From assembly GCA_002317175.1 (NCBI GenBank), contig DCJA01000011.1:5869-69868 (forward strand): a stretch of 64,000 nucleotides of DNA, read 5' to 3'. Positions 17,928-26,388 of this stretch are shown here, in pieces. Both the position numbers and the translations under genes were made by a program. The stretch comes from Lachnospiraceae bacterium UBA1712 (GTDB taxonomy: Bacteria > Bacillota > Clostridia > Lachnospirales > Lachnospiraceae). The notes beneath the pieces were generated by a model. That model searched no databases. It was not told the origin of the DNA and worked only from the letters and a program-made list of their open reading frames with translations. Positions within the stretch are counted from its first letter, which is position 1. Each line of letters starts with the position of its first letter.

Positions 17928-18449
17928 ATGGTTTTTGCGTGTACTTTTATTGGAGTTTTAGTAGGATTATTAATAGCAGTTGTAATAGTAAAGGCATACA
18001 ACACAGACAATAAGTTCAAAAGTGATTATGATGAGAGACAGGAAGCAATCAGAGGAAGAGGTTACAAATACGCATCTTATACAGCGTGGGCATTACTTGG
18101 CTTAGTAGCCTGCTTAAGCATTGGAGAAGTTGATATTCATATGGATAATGCGGTGCTTGCATTTGCAATACTTGCAATATCACTTCTTGTACAGACAATA
18201 CATGCAGTTATGAATGATGCTTACTTTGGAAGCAATAATGACAGAAGAAAATACATTGTATTCTTTATAGTGATTGCAGTAATCAATTTGGCAGGTTTTG
18301 CAGTAAGATGTACCAAAGGAGATTTGATTGTTGATGGAACTGTAACCTGGGGAGCAATCAATGGAATATGTGGATTGATTTTTGTTATTCTTGGTATAGC
18401 ACTTGGTATAAAGAATGTTATTAGCAAGAGAGAAGAGGAGGAAGAGTAG
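17928..18449 (+). CDS. Five-segment membrane protein next to an HTH regulator
   Basis: 173 residues with about five hydrophobic segments (near 4-24, 49-66, 72-92, 107-124 and 142-163) and the loop KSDYDERQEAIRGRGYKYA after the first. The DERQ-xxRGxGYKYA pattern is typical of small Firmicutes membrane proteins encoded beside short Xre regulators; their function is unknown. Excellent aaggagg site. The regulator gene follows after 3 nt, so translation is probably coupled. Confidence 0.78.
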   Translation: MVFACTFIGVLVGLLIAVVIVKAYNTDNKFKSDYDERQEAIRGRGYKYASYTAWALLGLVACLSIGEVDIHMDNAVLAFAILAISLLVQTIHAVMNDAYFGSNNDRRKYIVFFIVIAVINLAGFAVRCTKGDLIVDGTVTWGAINGICGLIFVILGIALGIKNVISKREEEEE

Positions 18450-18452
18450 CCT

Positions 18453-18653
18453 ATGAAGAATCTGAAGCTTAAAGCAGCAAGAGCGGGGCTGGATTTATCA
18501 CAGGCCGATCTTGCGCAAAAGGTGGGAGTGTCCAGACAGACAATCAACTCGATTGAAAAGGGAGATTATAATCCGACAATCAATTTGTGTATAAGCATTT
18601 GCAAGGTTTTGGGGAAGACTTTGGATGAGTTATTCTGGATTGAGGAAGAATAG
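18453..18653 (+). CDS. Short Xre/HTH regulator (YozG-like)
   Basis: 66 residues, nearly all one helix-turn-helix domain: RAGLDLSQADLAQKVGVSRQ, TINSIEKGDYNPT, CKVLGKTLDELFW. These minimal regulators bind DNA as dimers and usually control the operon they belong to. It sits 3 nt behind the membrane protein gene. It probably regulates the promoter at 17514, but no operator can be proven here. Confidence 0.92.
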   Translation: MKNLKLKAARAGLDLSQADLAQKVGVSRQTINSIEKGDYNPTINLCISICKVLGKTLDELFWIEEE

Positions 18654-18720
18654 GGAAAAGGCGCCTGGTTAATAAAGGTGGAGTATATATTAAATAAGTA
18701 TAAAAGGAGTGGTCGTAAGA

Positions 18721-18750
18721 TTGCTCTTTTTTGCTGTGCAATGATATAAT
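18721..18750 (+). promoter_or_regulatory. Possible promoter of the esterase gene
   Basis: -10 TATAAT (18745-18750) with a TTGCTC -35 candidate (18721-18726) at 18 bp. Transcription would start about 50 nt before the ATG at 18809. Confidence 0.5.
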
Positions 18751-18808
18751 CTCTTTTGTAACGCATGTGGTGATAGAGATATCACAATTTGGAGCGTTGA
18801 GGATATAT

Positions 18809-19717
18809 ATGAGTGGAGAATTGTTAAAGAATATTGATACCGAGTTGGAAGGCGAGGTGTCAAAGGAGCCTGTTGAAAGGAACAGAAAAAGTGTAATTCA
18901 GACAAACTGCCCTCAGTGGCTCTTGAACAGAGATGACAGTACTGAATATGGAAAAGTGGAACTGATAAGCTACTATTCAAATACAACAGGGTCAGACAGG
19001 AAAGCGAATGTACTTTTTCCTGCAAACTATGACATAGAAAAGAAATATCCGGTTTTATATTTTTTGCATGGAATATTTGGCGATGAGAACAGCATGATAC
19101 ATGATCCGAACAATAAATTGGACACCATCATTGGTAATCTTATTGCTGAAAAAGAAATCAAGGAAGCTATTATAGTATTCCCTAATATGTTTGCCGCAGA
19201 CAATCCTGATATACAGCCAGGATTTAGTCCCGAGCAGGTAAAACCGTATGATAACTTTATCAATGATCTGGTAGATGATCTTGTGCCATTTATTGAGAAA
19301 ACTTACCCCGTGCTTACAGGAAGAGATAACAGAGCGGTTATTGGATTCTCTATGGGTGGAAGGGAGACAATCTATATAGGACTTATGAGATCAGACATGT
19401 TCGGCTCATTTGCTGCAATTGCACCTGCTCCGGGTCTTGTTCCAAATCGGGATATGATGATGGTCCATGAAGGACAGTTTGATTCAGAGTCTGAGATGAA
19501 TCTAAAGCATACAGACAGTATACCTGAACTGTTCATGATATGTTGTGGCGATATTGATGAGGTTGTGGGTCAGTTTCCAGCAAGCTATCACAGAATACTT
19601 GACGGCAATAAGGTTGAGCACCTATGGTACGAAGTGCCAGGAGCAAATCATGACTCATTTGCAATAAGAAGTGGATTCTATAATTTCCTTATAAGATGGG
19701 AAGCAATTAATAACTAG
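18809..19717 (+). CDS. CE1/esterase D-like alpha/beta hydrolase
   Basis: 302 residues, no signal peptide. Alpha/beta hydrolase landmarks are PVLYFLHGIFGDENSM (oxyanion region), IGFSMGGRETIYIGL (nucleophile Ser), CGDIDEVVG (acid) and PGANHDSFAIRSGFYNFL (catalytic His). The pattern fits esterase D/CE1 proteins that remove feruloyl or acetyl groups from xylan fragments. The cytosolic location would match the intracellular GH43 and GH115. The ATG at 18809 has a gagga site; the longer TTG frame from 18731 would begin upstream of the promoter's own -10. Substrate is inferred only from family and genome context. Confidence 0.78.
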   Translation: MSGELLKNIDTELEGEVSKEPVERNRKSVIQTNCPQWLLNRDDSTEYGKVELISYYSNTTGSDRKANVLFPANYDIEKKYPVLYFLHGIFGDENSMIHDPNNKLDTIIGNLIAEKEIKEAIIVFPNMFAADNPDIQPGFSPEQVKPYDNFINDLVDDLVPFIEKTYPVLTGRDNRAVIGFSMGGRETIYIGLMRSDMFGSFAAIAPAPGLVPNRDMMMVHEGQFDSESEMNLKHTDSIPELFMICCGDIDEVVGQFPASYHRILDGNKVEHLWYEVPGANHDSFAIRSGFYNFLIRWEAINN

Positions 19718-19761
19718 GTTTACATAACTGTAAAATTCGTGAGTAATATAGGTTTACATAA
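19717..19761 (+). repeat. Two copies of the GGTTTACATAA motif
   Basis: Exact copies at 19717-19727 and 19751-19761, 34 bp apart, between the esterase and the DJ-1 gene; the first overlaps the esterase's stop codon. The same 10-11-mer recurs at 26377, 41675 and 44546. Confidence 0.55.
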
Positions 19762-19774
19762 TAAAGGAGGCGTT

Positions 19775-20326
19775 ATGGCAAAGGTAGCATTACTATTTTC
19801 AACAGGAACAGAAGAGTGCGAAGCACTCAATGTGGTAGATATATTAAGAAGAGCAGGTATGGAAGTAAGCATTATTTCTATTAGTGGTGATAGAAAAGTG
19901 ACAGGTTCACATGATATCACAATTATTGCTGATGAGCTTATTGAGGAACACAGCTTTGAAGAAGATGATGTTCTGGTGATTCCAGGTGGAATGCCAGGGA
20001 CAAATATTATAGAAGCGAATGAACTGGCACAGAAGGCAATTAAGACGGTAAGTGATAAGGGCAAATTCGTATGTGCCATTTGTGCAGCACCTAAAGTTCT
20101 TGGTCATGGAGCTTATCTTGTAGGAAGAAATGCATGTATCTATCCAGGTATGGATGATGAACTTACAGGAGCCAAGGTTAATCATGAGGAAGTTAATGTA
20201 GATGGAAAGTTTATAACCAGCAGAGGCCTTGGAACAGCTATTCCATTTGCGCTTACTATTATTGAACAGCTTCAGGGTAAAGAAGCAGCTGATAACATGG
20301 CGGCAAAGATTGTATTCAGACAGTAA
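19775..20326 (+). CDS. DJ-1/PfpI family protein
   Basis: 183 residues of the DJ-1 fold: VALLFSTGTEECEALNVVDILRRAG, DVLVIPGGMPGT, and the nucleophile-elbow VCAICAAPKVLG with the reactive Cys, followed by TSRGLGTAIPFALTIIEQLQG. Members act as glyoxalase/deglycase-like enzymes or redox chaperones; the exact activity is disputed even for studied members. ATG 19775 is supported by aaaggagg at 19763-19770. Confidence 0.9.
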   Translation: MAKVALLFSTGTEECEALNVVDILRRAGMEVSIISISGDRKVTGSHDITIIADELIEEHSFEEDDVLVIPGGMPGTNIIEANELAQKAIKTVSDKGKFVCAICAAPKVLGHGAYLVGRNACIYPGMDDELTGAKVNHEEVNVDGKFITSRGLGTAIPFALTIIEQLQGKEAADNMAAKIVFRQ

Positions 20327-20378
20327 TAATCAGCAGATATTAGAGCTGAAAACTGTGGTGGATTTTTAATATTTGTTG

Positions 20379-20387
20379 TGCTATAAT
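20379..20387 (+). promoter_or_regulatory. Extended -10 promoter of the tig operon
   Basis: TGCTATAAT (extended -10) about 60 nt before the tig ATG. The -35 region is a weak match. The same TGCTATAAT element is found before the EAL and DUF3592-like genes. Confidence 0.55.
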
Positions 20388-20446
20388 ATACACCGACTGT
20401 AATCTGCCCATGAGGGCGGTAATAATATTAGGAAGGAAATATTAAA

Positions 20447-21733
20447 ATGAGCGTAAATGTTGAAAAGTTAGAAAAAGGTATGGCTAAACTTACTATCGAA
20501 GTTCCTGCAGAAGAACTCGAGAAAGCCATTGAGAAAGTATACCAGAAGCAGAAGGGACAGATCTCTATCCCAGGTTTCCGTAAGGGTAAAGTACCTCGCC
20601 AGATGGTTGAGAAGATGTATGGTAAGGGAGTTTTCTTAGAGGAAGCAGCTAATGAGATTATTCCAACAGCTTACGAGAAGGCATATGATGAGTGTGGAGA
20701 AGAGATCACATCTACACCAAAGGTAGAAGTATCACAGTTAGAGGCAGGAAAGCCTTTTATCTTCACAGCAGAAGTTGCTCTCAAGCCAGAAGTTAAGCTT
20801 GGCCAGTACAAGGGTGTAACAATCGATAAGGTTGATGCAGAAGTAACAGATGAGGATGTTAATGCAGCTATCGATAAGGAACGCGAGAACAATGCTAGAA
20901 GCATCAGCGTAACAGACAGAGCTGTTCAGGATAAGGACGAGACAGTTATCGATTTCGAAGGTTTTGTTGATGGTGTAGCTTTTGCAGGTGGCAAGGGTGA
21001 GAACTATCCACTTACAATCGGTTCAGGTGCTTTCATTCCTGGATTTGAAGAGCAGTTAATCGGAAAGAATATCGGCGAAGAATGTGAAGTTAATGTAACA
21101 TTCCCAGGCGATTATCATGCAGATGACCTTGCTGGCAAGGAAGCTACATTTAAGTGTACAGTTAAGGAAATCAAAGAGAAGCAGCTTCCAGAACTTGATG
21201 ATGAGTTCGCAGCTGAGGTTTCTGAGTTTGATACTCTTGCTGAGTACAAGGAAGACCTCAAGAAGTCACTTGCTGAGAAGAAGGCTAAGAGTGCAGCAGA
21301 TGCTAAGGAAGAAGCAGCAGTTGATGCAGTTATTGCAAACGCTGAGATGGAGATTCCAGATGCTATGCTTGAGACAACACAGAGACAGATGGTTGAAGAG
21401 TTTGCACAGAGCATTCAGAATCAGGGTCTTTCATTTGAACAGTATATGCAGTTCACAGGTATGAACGCTGAGAACTTCAAGGAGCAGGTTAAGCCACAGG
21501 CTGAGAAGCGTATCCAGTCAAGACTCGTACTTGAGGCTATTACAAAGGCAGAGAACATCGTTCCTACAGATGCAGATATCGATGCTGAAATCGATGAGAT
21601 GGCAGCAGCATACAAGATGGATGCAGATAAGATCAAGGAGATGCTTGGTGATGCAGGCAGAGAGCAGATGTCTAAGGACGTTGCTATCAAGTTAGCTGTT
21701 AAGTTTATCGTTGATAACGCAGTAGAGAAATAA
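20447..21733 (+). CDS. tig: Trigger factor chaperone
   Basis: 428 residues with the full three-part layout: ribosome-binding N-domain with the signature PGFRKGKVPRQMVEKMYG (~43-60), FKBP prolyl-isomerase domain (DFEGFVDGVAFAGGKG, SGAFIPGFEEQLIG, ~150-240) and the helical chaperone arms to the end. It binds near the ribosome exit tunnel and shields new chains. It leads a block with clpP, clpX and engB, the usual clostridial order. Strong codon bias suggests high expression. Aggaagg site before the ATG. Confidence 0.97.
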   Translation: MSVNVEKLEKGMAKLTIEVPAEELEKAIEKVYQKQKGQISIPGFRKGKVPRQMVEKMYGKGVFLEEAANEIIPTAYEKAYDECGEEITSTPKVEVSQLEAGKPFIFTAEVALKPEVKLGQYKGVTIDKVDAEVTDEDVNAAIDKERENNARSISVTDRAVQDKDETVIDFEGFVDGVAFAGGKGENYPLTIGSGAFIPGFEEQLIGKNIGEECEVNVTFPGDYHADDLAGKEATFKCTVKEIKEKQLPELDDEFAAEVSEFDTLAEYKEDLKKSLAEKKAKSAADAKEEAAVDAVIANAEMEIPDAMLETTQRQMVEEFAQSIQNQGLSFEQYMQFTGMNAENFKEQVKPQAEKRIQSRLVLEAITKAENIVPTDADIDAEIDEMAAAYKMDADKIKEMLGDAGREQMSKDVAIKLAVKFIVDNAVEK

Positions 21734-21779
21734 GATTTAAACACTGTTGCATACGGCACAGTTGAAAGTGAGGTATAAG

Positions 21780-22373
21780 ATGAGTTTAGTACCTTATGTC
21801 ATTGAACAAACATCGAGAGGTGAGCGTTCATACGATATTTATTCAAGATTATTAAAGGACAGAATCATTTTCCTTGGTGAAGAGGTTAATGAAGCAAGTG
21901 CAGCTACAGTAGTTGCACAGCTTTTGTTCCTTGAGGCAGAGGATCCAGATAAGGATATCAGCCTTTATATCAATAGCCCAGGCGGAAGCGTAACAGCAGG
22001 TATGGCTATTTATGATACTATGCAGTACATCAAATGTGATGTTTCTACAATCTGTATTGGTATGGCGGCCAGCATGGGTGCATTTCTTCTTGCAGGTGGT
22101 GCAAAGGGTAAGAGATATGCTCTTCCTAATGCTGAGATTATGATTCATCAGCCACTTGGTGGAGCTCAGGGTCAGGCAACTGAGATTCAGATTGCTGCTG
22201 AGCACATCTTAAGAACAAAGAAGAAGTTGAACAGTATCTTAGCTGAGAACACTGGTAAGGATTACGATGTAATCGCAGCAGATACAGAGCGTGATAACTG
22301 GAAGACCGCAGAAGAAGCTAAGGAATATGGCTTAATTGATGCAGTTATTACAAGTCGTAACGCACAGGAATAA
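21780..22373 (+). CDS. clpP: ATP-dependent Clp protease proteolytic subunit
   Basis: 197 residues with the complete catalytic triad: S98 in GMAASMG, H123 in MIHQPLGG and D172 in TERDNW, plus INSPGGSVTAG. It forms the tetradecameric serine-protease barrel fed by ClpX (next gene). The start is ATG 21780, preceded by gtgaggt; an upstream in-frame ATG at 21747 has no site. Confidence 0.97.
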   Translation: MSLVPYVIEQTSRGERSYDIYSRLLKDRIIFLGEEVNEASAATVVAQLLFLEAEDPDKDISLYINSPGGSVTAGMAIYDTMQYIKCDVSTICIGMAASMGAFLLAGGAKGKRYALPNAEIMIHQPLGGAQGQATEIQIAAEHILRTKKKLNSILAENTGKDYDVIAADTERDNWKTAEEAKEYGLIDAVITSRNAQE

Positions 22374-22390
22374 TAGTAATTAATTAAAAA

Positions 22391-22414
22391 TACCATGGCC
22401 TTATGGCCATGGTA
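22391..22414 (+). promoter_or_regulatory. Perfect 10-bp hairpin between clpP and clpX
   Basis: TACCATGGCC / GGCCATGGTA with a 4-nt loop, ending 15 nt before the clpX ATG. No T run follows, so it is not a standard terminator. It could stabilise or process the clpP-clpX mRNA or modulate clpX translation. Confidence 0.6.
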
Positions 22415-22429
22415 TATTGAGGTTTACGG

Positions 22430-23674
22430 ATGGCAAACAGAAGCATGAATGGACATATTAAGTGCTCATTTTGTGGAAAAAATCAGGATCAGGTAAGAAA
22501 ACTTATTGCAGGTCCGGAAGGTGTATATATATGTGATGAATGTATAGACATCTGTGCAGACATTATTGAGGAAGAGCTTGGAGTAGAGGAAGAAGCTGAT
22601 GATTCAATCAAGGATGACATCAATCTTCTTAAGCCAGTTGAAATCAAGAAATTCCTTGATGAATACGTTATTGGTCAGGAAGCTGCAAAGAAGGTATTAT
22701 CTGTAGCAGTATACAATCACTATAAAAGAGTTACTGCTGAGGTCGAGGATGATGGTGTTGAACTACAGAAGTCTAACATCATTATGATGGGACCAACTGG
22801 TTCTGGTAAGACATATCTTGCACAGACTCTTGCAAGAATTATCAATGTTCCATTTGCTATTGCAGATGCGACTACACTTACAGAAGCAGGCTATGTTGGT
22901 GAGGACGTTGAGAATATTCTTCTTAAACTGATTCAGGCAGCTGATTATGATATTGAGAGAGCTCAGCTTGGTATTATCTATATCGATGAGATTGATAAGA
23001 TCACTAAGAAGAGTGAGAATGTATCAATTACGAGAGATGTATCTGGCGAAGGTGTTCAGCAGGCTTTACTTAAGATTGTTGAGGGAACTATTGCAAGTGT
23101 ACCTCCACAGGGTGGAAGAAAACATCCTCAGCAGGAGCTGATTCAGATTGATACATCTAATATTCTGTTTATTTGCGGTGGAGCTTTTGACGGCCTCGAG
23201 AAGATAATAGAGGAAAGACTTAATCGTAAATCTATTGGTTTTAATGCAGAAGTTGCACAGAAATCAGGAGATGAGATTGGCGAGCTTCTTGCTCAGGTAT
23301 CAACACAGGATCTTGTGAAGTTTGGACTTATTCCTGAGTTTGTTGGACGTGTACCAATCAGAGTGGCGCTTGAGGGACTTGATAAGCAGTCGCTTGTAGA
23401 CATCCTGTCCAAACCAAAGAATGCGCTTGTTAAGCAGTATCAGAAGCTGTTCAGATATGATGGAGTAGATCTTTCGTTTGATGAAGATGCTATTGATGCT
23501 ATTGCTGAAGAAGCATTTACACAGAAAACAGGAGCTCGTGGATTACGTACCATTATGGAAAAGGCCATGATGGATGTAATGTACACTATTCCTTCTGATG
23601 AATCTGTATCTGAATGTATTATTACAAAGGATGCAATTGAAGGTAAATCAGAACCTATTGTTAAGAGAAATTAG
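22430..23674 (+). CDS. clpX: ClpX unfoldase ATPase subunit
   Basis: 414 residues. The N-terminal C4 zinc domain (CSFCGKNQDQ, YICDECIDIC) binds adaptors. The AAA+ core has GPTGSGKT (Walker A), IIYIDEIDKI (Walker B), the RKHPQQE segment, and the LGF-loop equivalent that docks to ClpP in the IGFNAE region. It unfolds tagged substrates and threads them into ClpP. The gaggt site lies about 8 nt before the ATG. Confidence 0.97.
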   Translation: MANRSMNGHIKCSFCGKNQDQVRKLIAGPEGVYICDECIDICADIIEEELGVEEEADDSIKDDINLLKPVEIKKFLDEYVIGQEAAKKVLSVAVYNHYKRVTAEVEDDGVELQKSNIIMMGPTGSGKTYLAQTLARIINVPFAIADATTLTEAGYVGEDVENILLKLIQAADYDIERAQLGIIYIDEIDKITKKSENVSITRDVSGEGVQQALLKIVEGTIASVPPQGGRKHPQQELIQIDTSNILFICGGAFDGLEKIIEERLNRKSIGFNAEVAQKSGDEIGELLAQVSTQDLVKFGLIPEFVGRVPIRVALEGLDKQSLVDILSKPKNALVKQYQKLFRYDGVDLSFDEDAIDAIAEEAFTQKTGARGLRTIMEKAMMDVMYTIPSDESVSECIITKDAIEGKSEPIVKRN

Positions 23675-23752
23675 AGAAACTTTATAAAGAGACAATTAAA
23701 CCGTATGTTGGTAAATTGAATCAAATATAAAGTTAATATTTTATGATAAAAG

Positions 23753-23777
23753 ATGCGTCTAAAGGACGCATTTTTTA
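23753..23777 (+). terminator. Rho-independent terminator after clpX
   Basis: Stem ATGCGTC / GACGCAT with a short A-rich loop and a T run. The 221-bp gap between clpX and engB otherwise holds AT-rich promoter-like DNA with a TATAAT at 23858-23863. No lon gene or remnant is seen there. Confidence 0.85.
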
Positions 23778-23895
23778 TTTGCAAAATGATAACTGATTTG
23801 TATATAAAAAAATACATTATTCAGTAATTCTTAATAATTAATATACACATTTTGTAGTATAATGATTTTGTTAATGACAGAGAGTAGAGGTAACT

Positions 23896-24489
23896 ATGGT
23901 AATAAGAAGCGTTAATCTGGAGACAGTATGTGGCATAACTAGTACACTTCCTGAAAATATGATGCCGGAGGTGGCTTTTGCAGGCAAAAGTAATGTTGGT
24001 AAATCATCACTTATAAATGCCTTGATGAACAGAAAAAGCTATGCAAGAATCAGTTCTCAACCGGGTAAAACGCAGACCATAAACTTTTATAATATAAGCG
24101 ATGAGATATATTTTGTGGATTTGCCAGGTTATGGATATGCCAATGCCAATGAGAAGGTCAAAGCTCAATGGGGAAAGATGATTGAGAGATACCTTCATAA
24201 ATCAAAAGCACTGAAGATGGTGTTTTTGCTGGTGGATATTCGACATGCACCGGGGGCAAATGACTGTGATATGTATGACTGGATTGTTGATAGTGGTTTT
24301 ACTCCGGTCATCATTGCTACAAAACTGGATAAGATAAAAAGAAGTCAGATAGATAAGCAGATTAAGCTTGTGAGGGAGACACTTGGATGTGGTAAGGATA
24401 CCACGATTATTCCATTTTCTTCAGAGACCAAGCAGGGAAGAGAAGAAGTGTATGCCATACTGGATTCAGTAATAGAAGCAGGCATATAG
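23896..24489 (+). CDS. engB: Ribosome-biogenesis GTPase EngB/YsxC
   Basis: 197 residues with the GTPase motifs in order: GKSNVGKSSLINAL (G1), QPGKTQTINF (G2), DLPGYGYA (G3), TKLDKI (G4) and PFSSET (G5-like). EngB assists late assembly of the large ribosomal subunit. It has its own promoter region after the clpX terminator. The transporter gene that follows begins 18 nt after its stop. Confidence 0.96.
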   Translation: MVIRSVNLETVCGITSTLPENMMPEVAFAGKSNVGKSSLINALMNRKSYARISSQPGKTQTINFYNISDEIYFVDLPGYGYANANEKVKAQWGKMIERYLHKSKALKMVFLLVDIRHAPGANDCDMYDWIVDSGFTPVIIATKLDKIKRSQIDKQIKLVRETLGCGKDTTIIPFSSETKQGREEVYAILDSVIEAGI

Positions 24490-24507
24490 TTCATATTAAG
24501 TGGGAAG

Positions 24508-25389
24508 ATGCAAAAACAAAATACAAGTTTGATGACTAAAAAACTTAAAAGAGTATCGGGATTGTTTATTGCGCCAAGCTTTATGGGTGTTTTGACATTT
24601 TTCTTGGTACCTTTTTTAGTTGTACTGTTTTATTCTGTGGTGGATAATCCAGTTAACAAGGAATTTGTATTTTTACAGAATTTTAAAGAAGTAATTACCA
24701 ATAAAGCATTTTCTCTGGCAGTGGTGAACACTGTAAAGTTTTCAATAATAAGTGTTCCACTTGTGGTAGCATTATCGCTTCTTGTCGCATTTGCACTGGA
24801 TTCCAATGTAGTTGGCAAGTCGAAAATCAGATCCTGCTTACTCAGCCCTATGATGGTTCCTATCGCTTCAGTCATTTTGATATGGCAGGTGCTGTTTCAT
24901 TACAATGGTGTTGTCAATGAGATTTGCAGTCGCTTTGATGTATCGCAGATAGACTGGCTCAAATCTGATAAGGCTGAGCTGGTCATAATAATTCTCTTTG
25001 TTTGGAAAAATCTTGGCTATAACATGATTCTGTTTATGGCAGCAATTAGCAATATTCCCAAAGATCTTATTGAAGTTGCAAGATTGGAAAGTGCTTCAAA
25101 ATGGTTGATTTTCTGGACTATAAAGATAAGGTATCTGGCATCTACCATTTTGTTTGTTACTATTTTGTCTGTAATAAATTCCTTTAAGGTATTTAGAGAG
25201 ATATATCTGATGACTGGGGATTATCCATATGAACTCTATATGCTTCAGCATTATATGAACAACATGTTTAGTTCGCTTAATTATCAAAAACTATCCGCAG
25301 CAGCGATTATGATGTCAATTGTTATGATCATTCTGGTCTCGCTGATGTTTGTTATAGAGAACTTTATAGGAAGAGACCTGGAGGAATAG
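24508..25389 (+). CDS. Sugar-type ABC transporter permease (MalF/UgpA-like)
   Basis: 293 residues with six membrane segments and the cytoplasmic EAA loop LIEVARLESASKWLIFWTIK, which contacts the ATPase. The N-terminus FIAPSFMGVLTFFLVPFLVVLFYSV is typical of CUT1 carbohydrate permeases. It is the first of five tightly packed genes ending at 31799. Partner permease, adaptor and binding lipoprotein follow; no ATP-binding gene is present, so a shared MsmX-type ATPase from elsewhere would be needed. Substrate unknown. Confidence 0.88.
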   Translation: MQKQNTSLMTKKLKRVSGLFIAPSFMGVLTFFLVPFLVVLFYSVVDNPVNKEFVFLQNFKEVITNKAFSLAVVNTVKFSIISVPLVVALSLLVAFALDSNVVGKSKIRSCLLSPMMVPIASVILIWQVLFHYNGVVNEICSRFDVSQIDWLKSDKAELVIIILFVWKNLGYNMILFMAAISNIPKDLIEVARLESASKWLIFWTIKIRYLASTILFVTILSVINSFKVFREIYLMTGDYPYELYMLQHYMNNMFSSLNYQKLSAAAIMMSIVMIILVSLMFVIENFIGRDLEE

Positions 25390-25392
25390 CCT

Positions 25393-26298
25393 ATGAAGTT
25401 TGACAGAAGAGTAAAGAAGAAAAGAAGAAAAAAGAATATATTACTAAGTACTATTCTGATATTGCTGGCAGTGATTTTTGTAATTCCGATTGTATTCACT
25501 ATATGCAATTCATTTATGGCTGAAACAGAGATTGCTGCAAACTATGGTCGAATATTTGACAGTATAGTAGGTTCAGGCGGAAGCAAGTACGTATCAGAAA
25601 CTGTCCATCTGAAGTTCATACCAGATGCAGTAAGCTTCAAGCAGTATTTTACGGTTCTGTTCAACAGTCCTGAATACTTACTTAAGTTTTGGAATTCAGT
25701 GATACTTGTAGTACCTATAGTAGTATTTCAGTTGTTGGTGGCACTCCTTGCGGCTTATGGATTTGCCAGATACAGAGGCAGAATAAGAGAGATGATATTC
25801 TTCGCTTATATCATACTCATGCTGATGCCATATCAGGTAACACTGGTACCAAACTTTCTGGTGAGTAACTGGCTTGGAATACTTAACAGCAATTGGGCAA
25901 TCTGGCTACCGGGTATATTTTCTCCTTTTGCAGTTTTCTTGCTGACTAAGTGTATGAGAAGAATTCCATCAGGAATAATTGAAGCGGCTAAAATCGATGG
26001 AGCTGGAGAGTGGAAGATATTTACAAAGGTTTGTTTACCACTTTGCAAGAGCGCAATAGCAAGTGTATGCATTCTCTTATTCATTGATTATTGGAATATG
26101 GTTGAGCAGCCACTAATCCTGTTAAATGACAGCGACATGCATCCTCTGTCAGTCTTCTTATCTAAGATAAATAATGGTGAAGTAGGAATAGCATTTGCAG
26201 TAGCGACTATATATATGATTCCAACCTTACTGGTATTCCAATACGGTGAAGATTATCTGGTTGAAGGTATTACATATCAGGGTGGTATGAAAGGTTAA
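25393..26298 (+). CDS. Sugar-type ABC transporter permease (MalG-like)
   Basis: 301 residues, six membrane segments, EAA loop IIEAAKIDGAGEWKIFTKVC. A long extracellular stretch (residues ~45-85, GRIFDSIVGSGGSKYVSETV) lies between the first and second segments. It starts 3 nt after the first permease gene and pairs with it as the heterodimeric CUT1 channel. The C-terminal VEGITYQGGMKG matches the ending typical of the MalG family. The adaptor gene follows after a 90-nt gap containing motif copies. Confidence 0.88.
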   Translation: MKFDRRVKKKRRKKNILLSTILILLAVIFVIPIVFTICNSFMAETEIAANYGRIFDSIVGSGGSKYVSETVHLKFIPDAVSFKQYFTVLFNSPEYLLKFWNSVILVVPIVVFQLLVALLAAYGFARYRGRIREMIFFAYIILMLMPYQVTLVPNFLVSNWLGILNSNWAIWLPGIFSPFAVFLLTKCMRRIPSGIIEAAKIDGAGEWKIFTKVCLPLCKSAIASVCILLFIDYWNMVEQPLILLNDSDMHPLSVFLSKINNGEVGIAFAVATIYMIPTLLVFQYGEDYLVEGITYQGGMKG

Positions 26299-26302
26299 CC
26301 TA

Positions 26303-26313
26303 GGTTGACATAA
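26303..26313 (+). repeat. Variant motif GGTTGACATAA
   Basis: One mismatch from GGTTTACATAA, 4 nt after the second permease gene's stop and 64 bp before the next exact copy at 26377. Confidence 0.4.
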
Positions 26314-26376
26314 TGCAAAAATAAATAAGAGACGTTTTGAAAGTTGCTTAAAATACAAGGCACATAACAATACAAA

Positions 26377-26387
26377 GGTTTACATAA
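26377..26387 (+). repeat. GGTTTACATAA motif at the adaptor gene start
   Basis: Exact copy ending 1 nt before the ATG at 26389. The preceding AAAGG overlaps it and is the only Shine-Dalgarno candidate, so the motif overlaps the translation start region. Confidence 0.55.
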
Positions 26388-26388
26388 A

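Noticed and set aside
18698..18730. Possible terminator after the HTH regulator (AAAGGAG...CTCTTTTTT)
   Set aside because: Pairing is poor inside the stem and the T run belongs to the region used as a promoter for the esterase gene.
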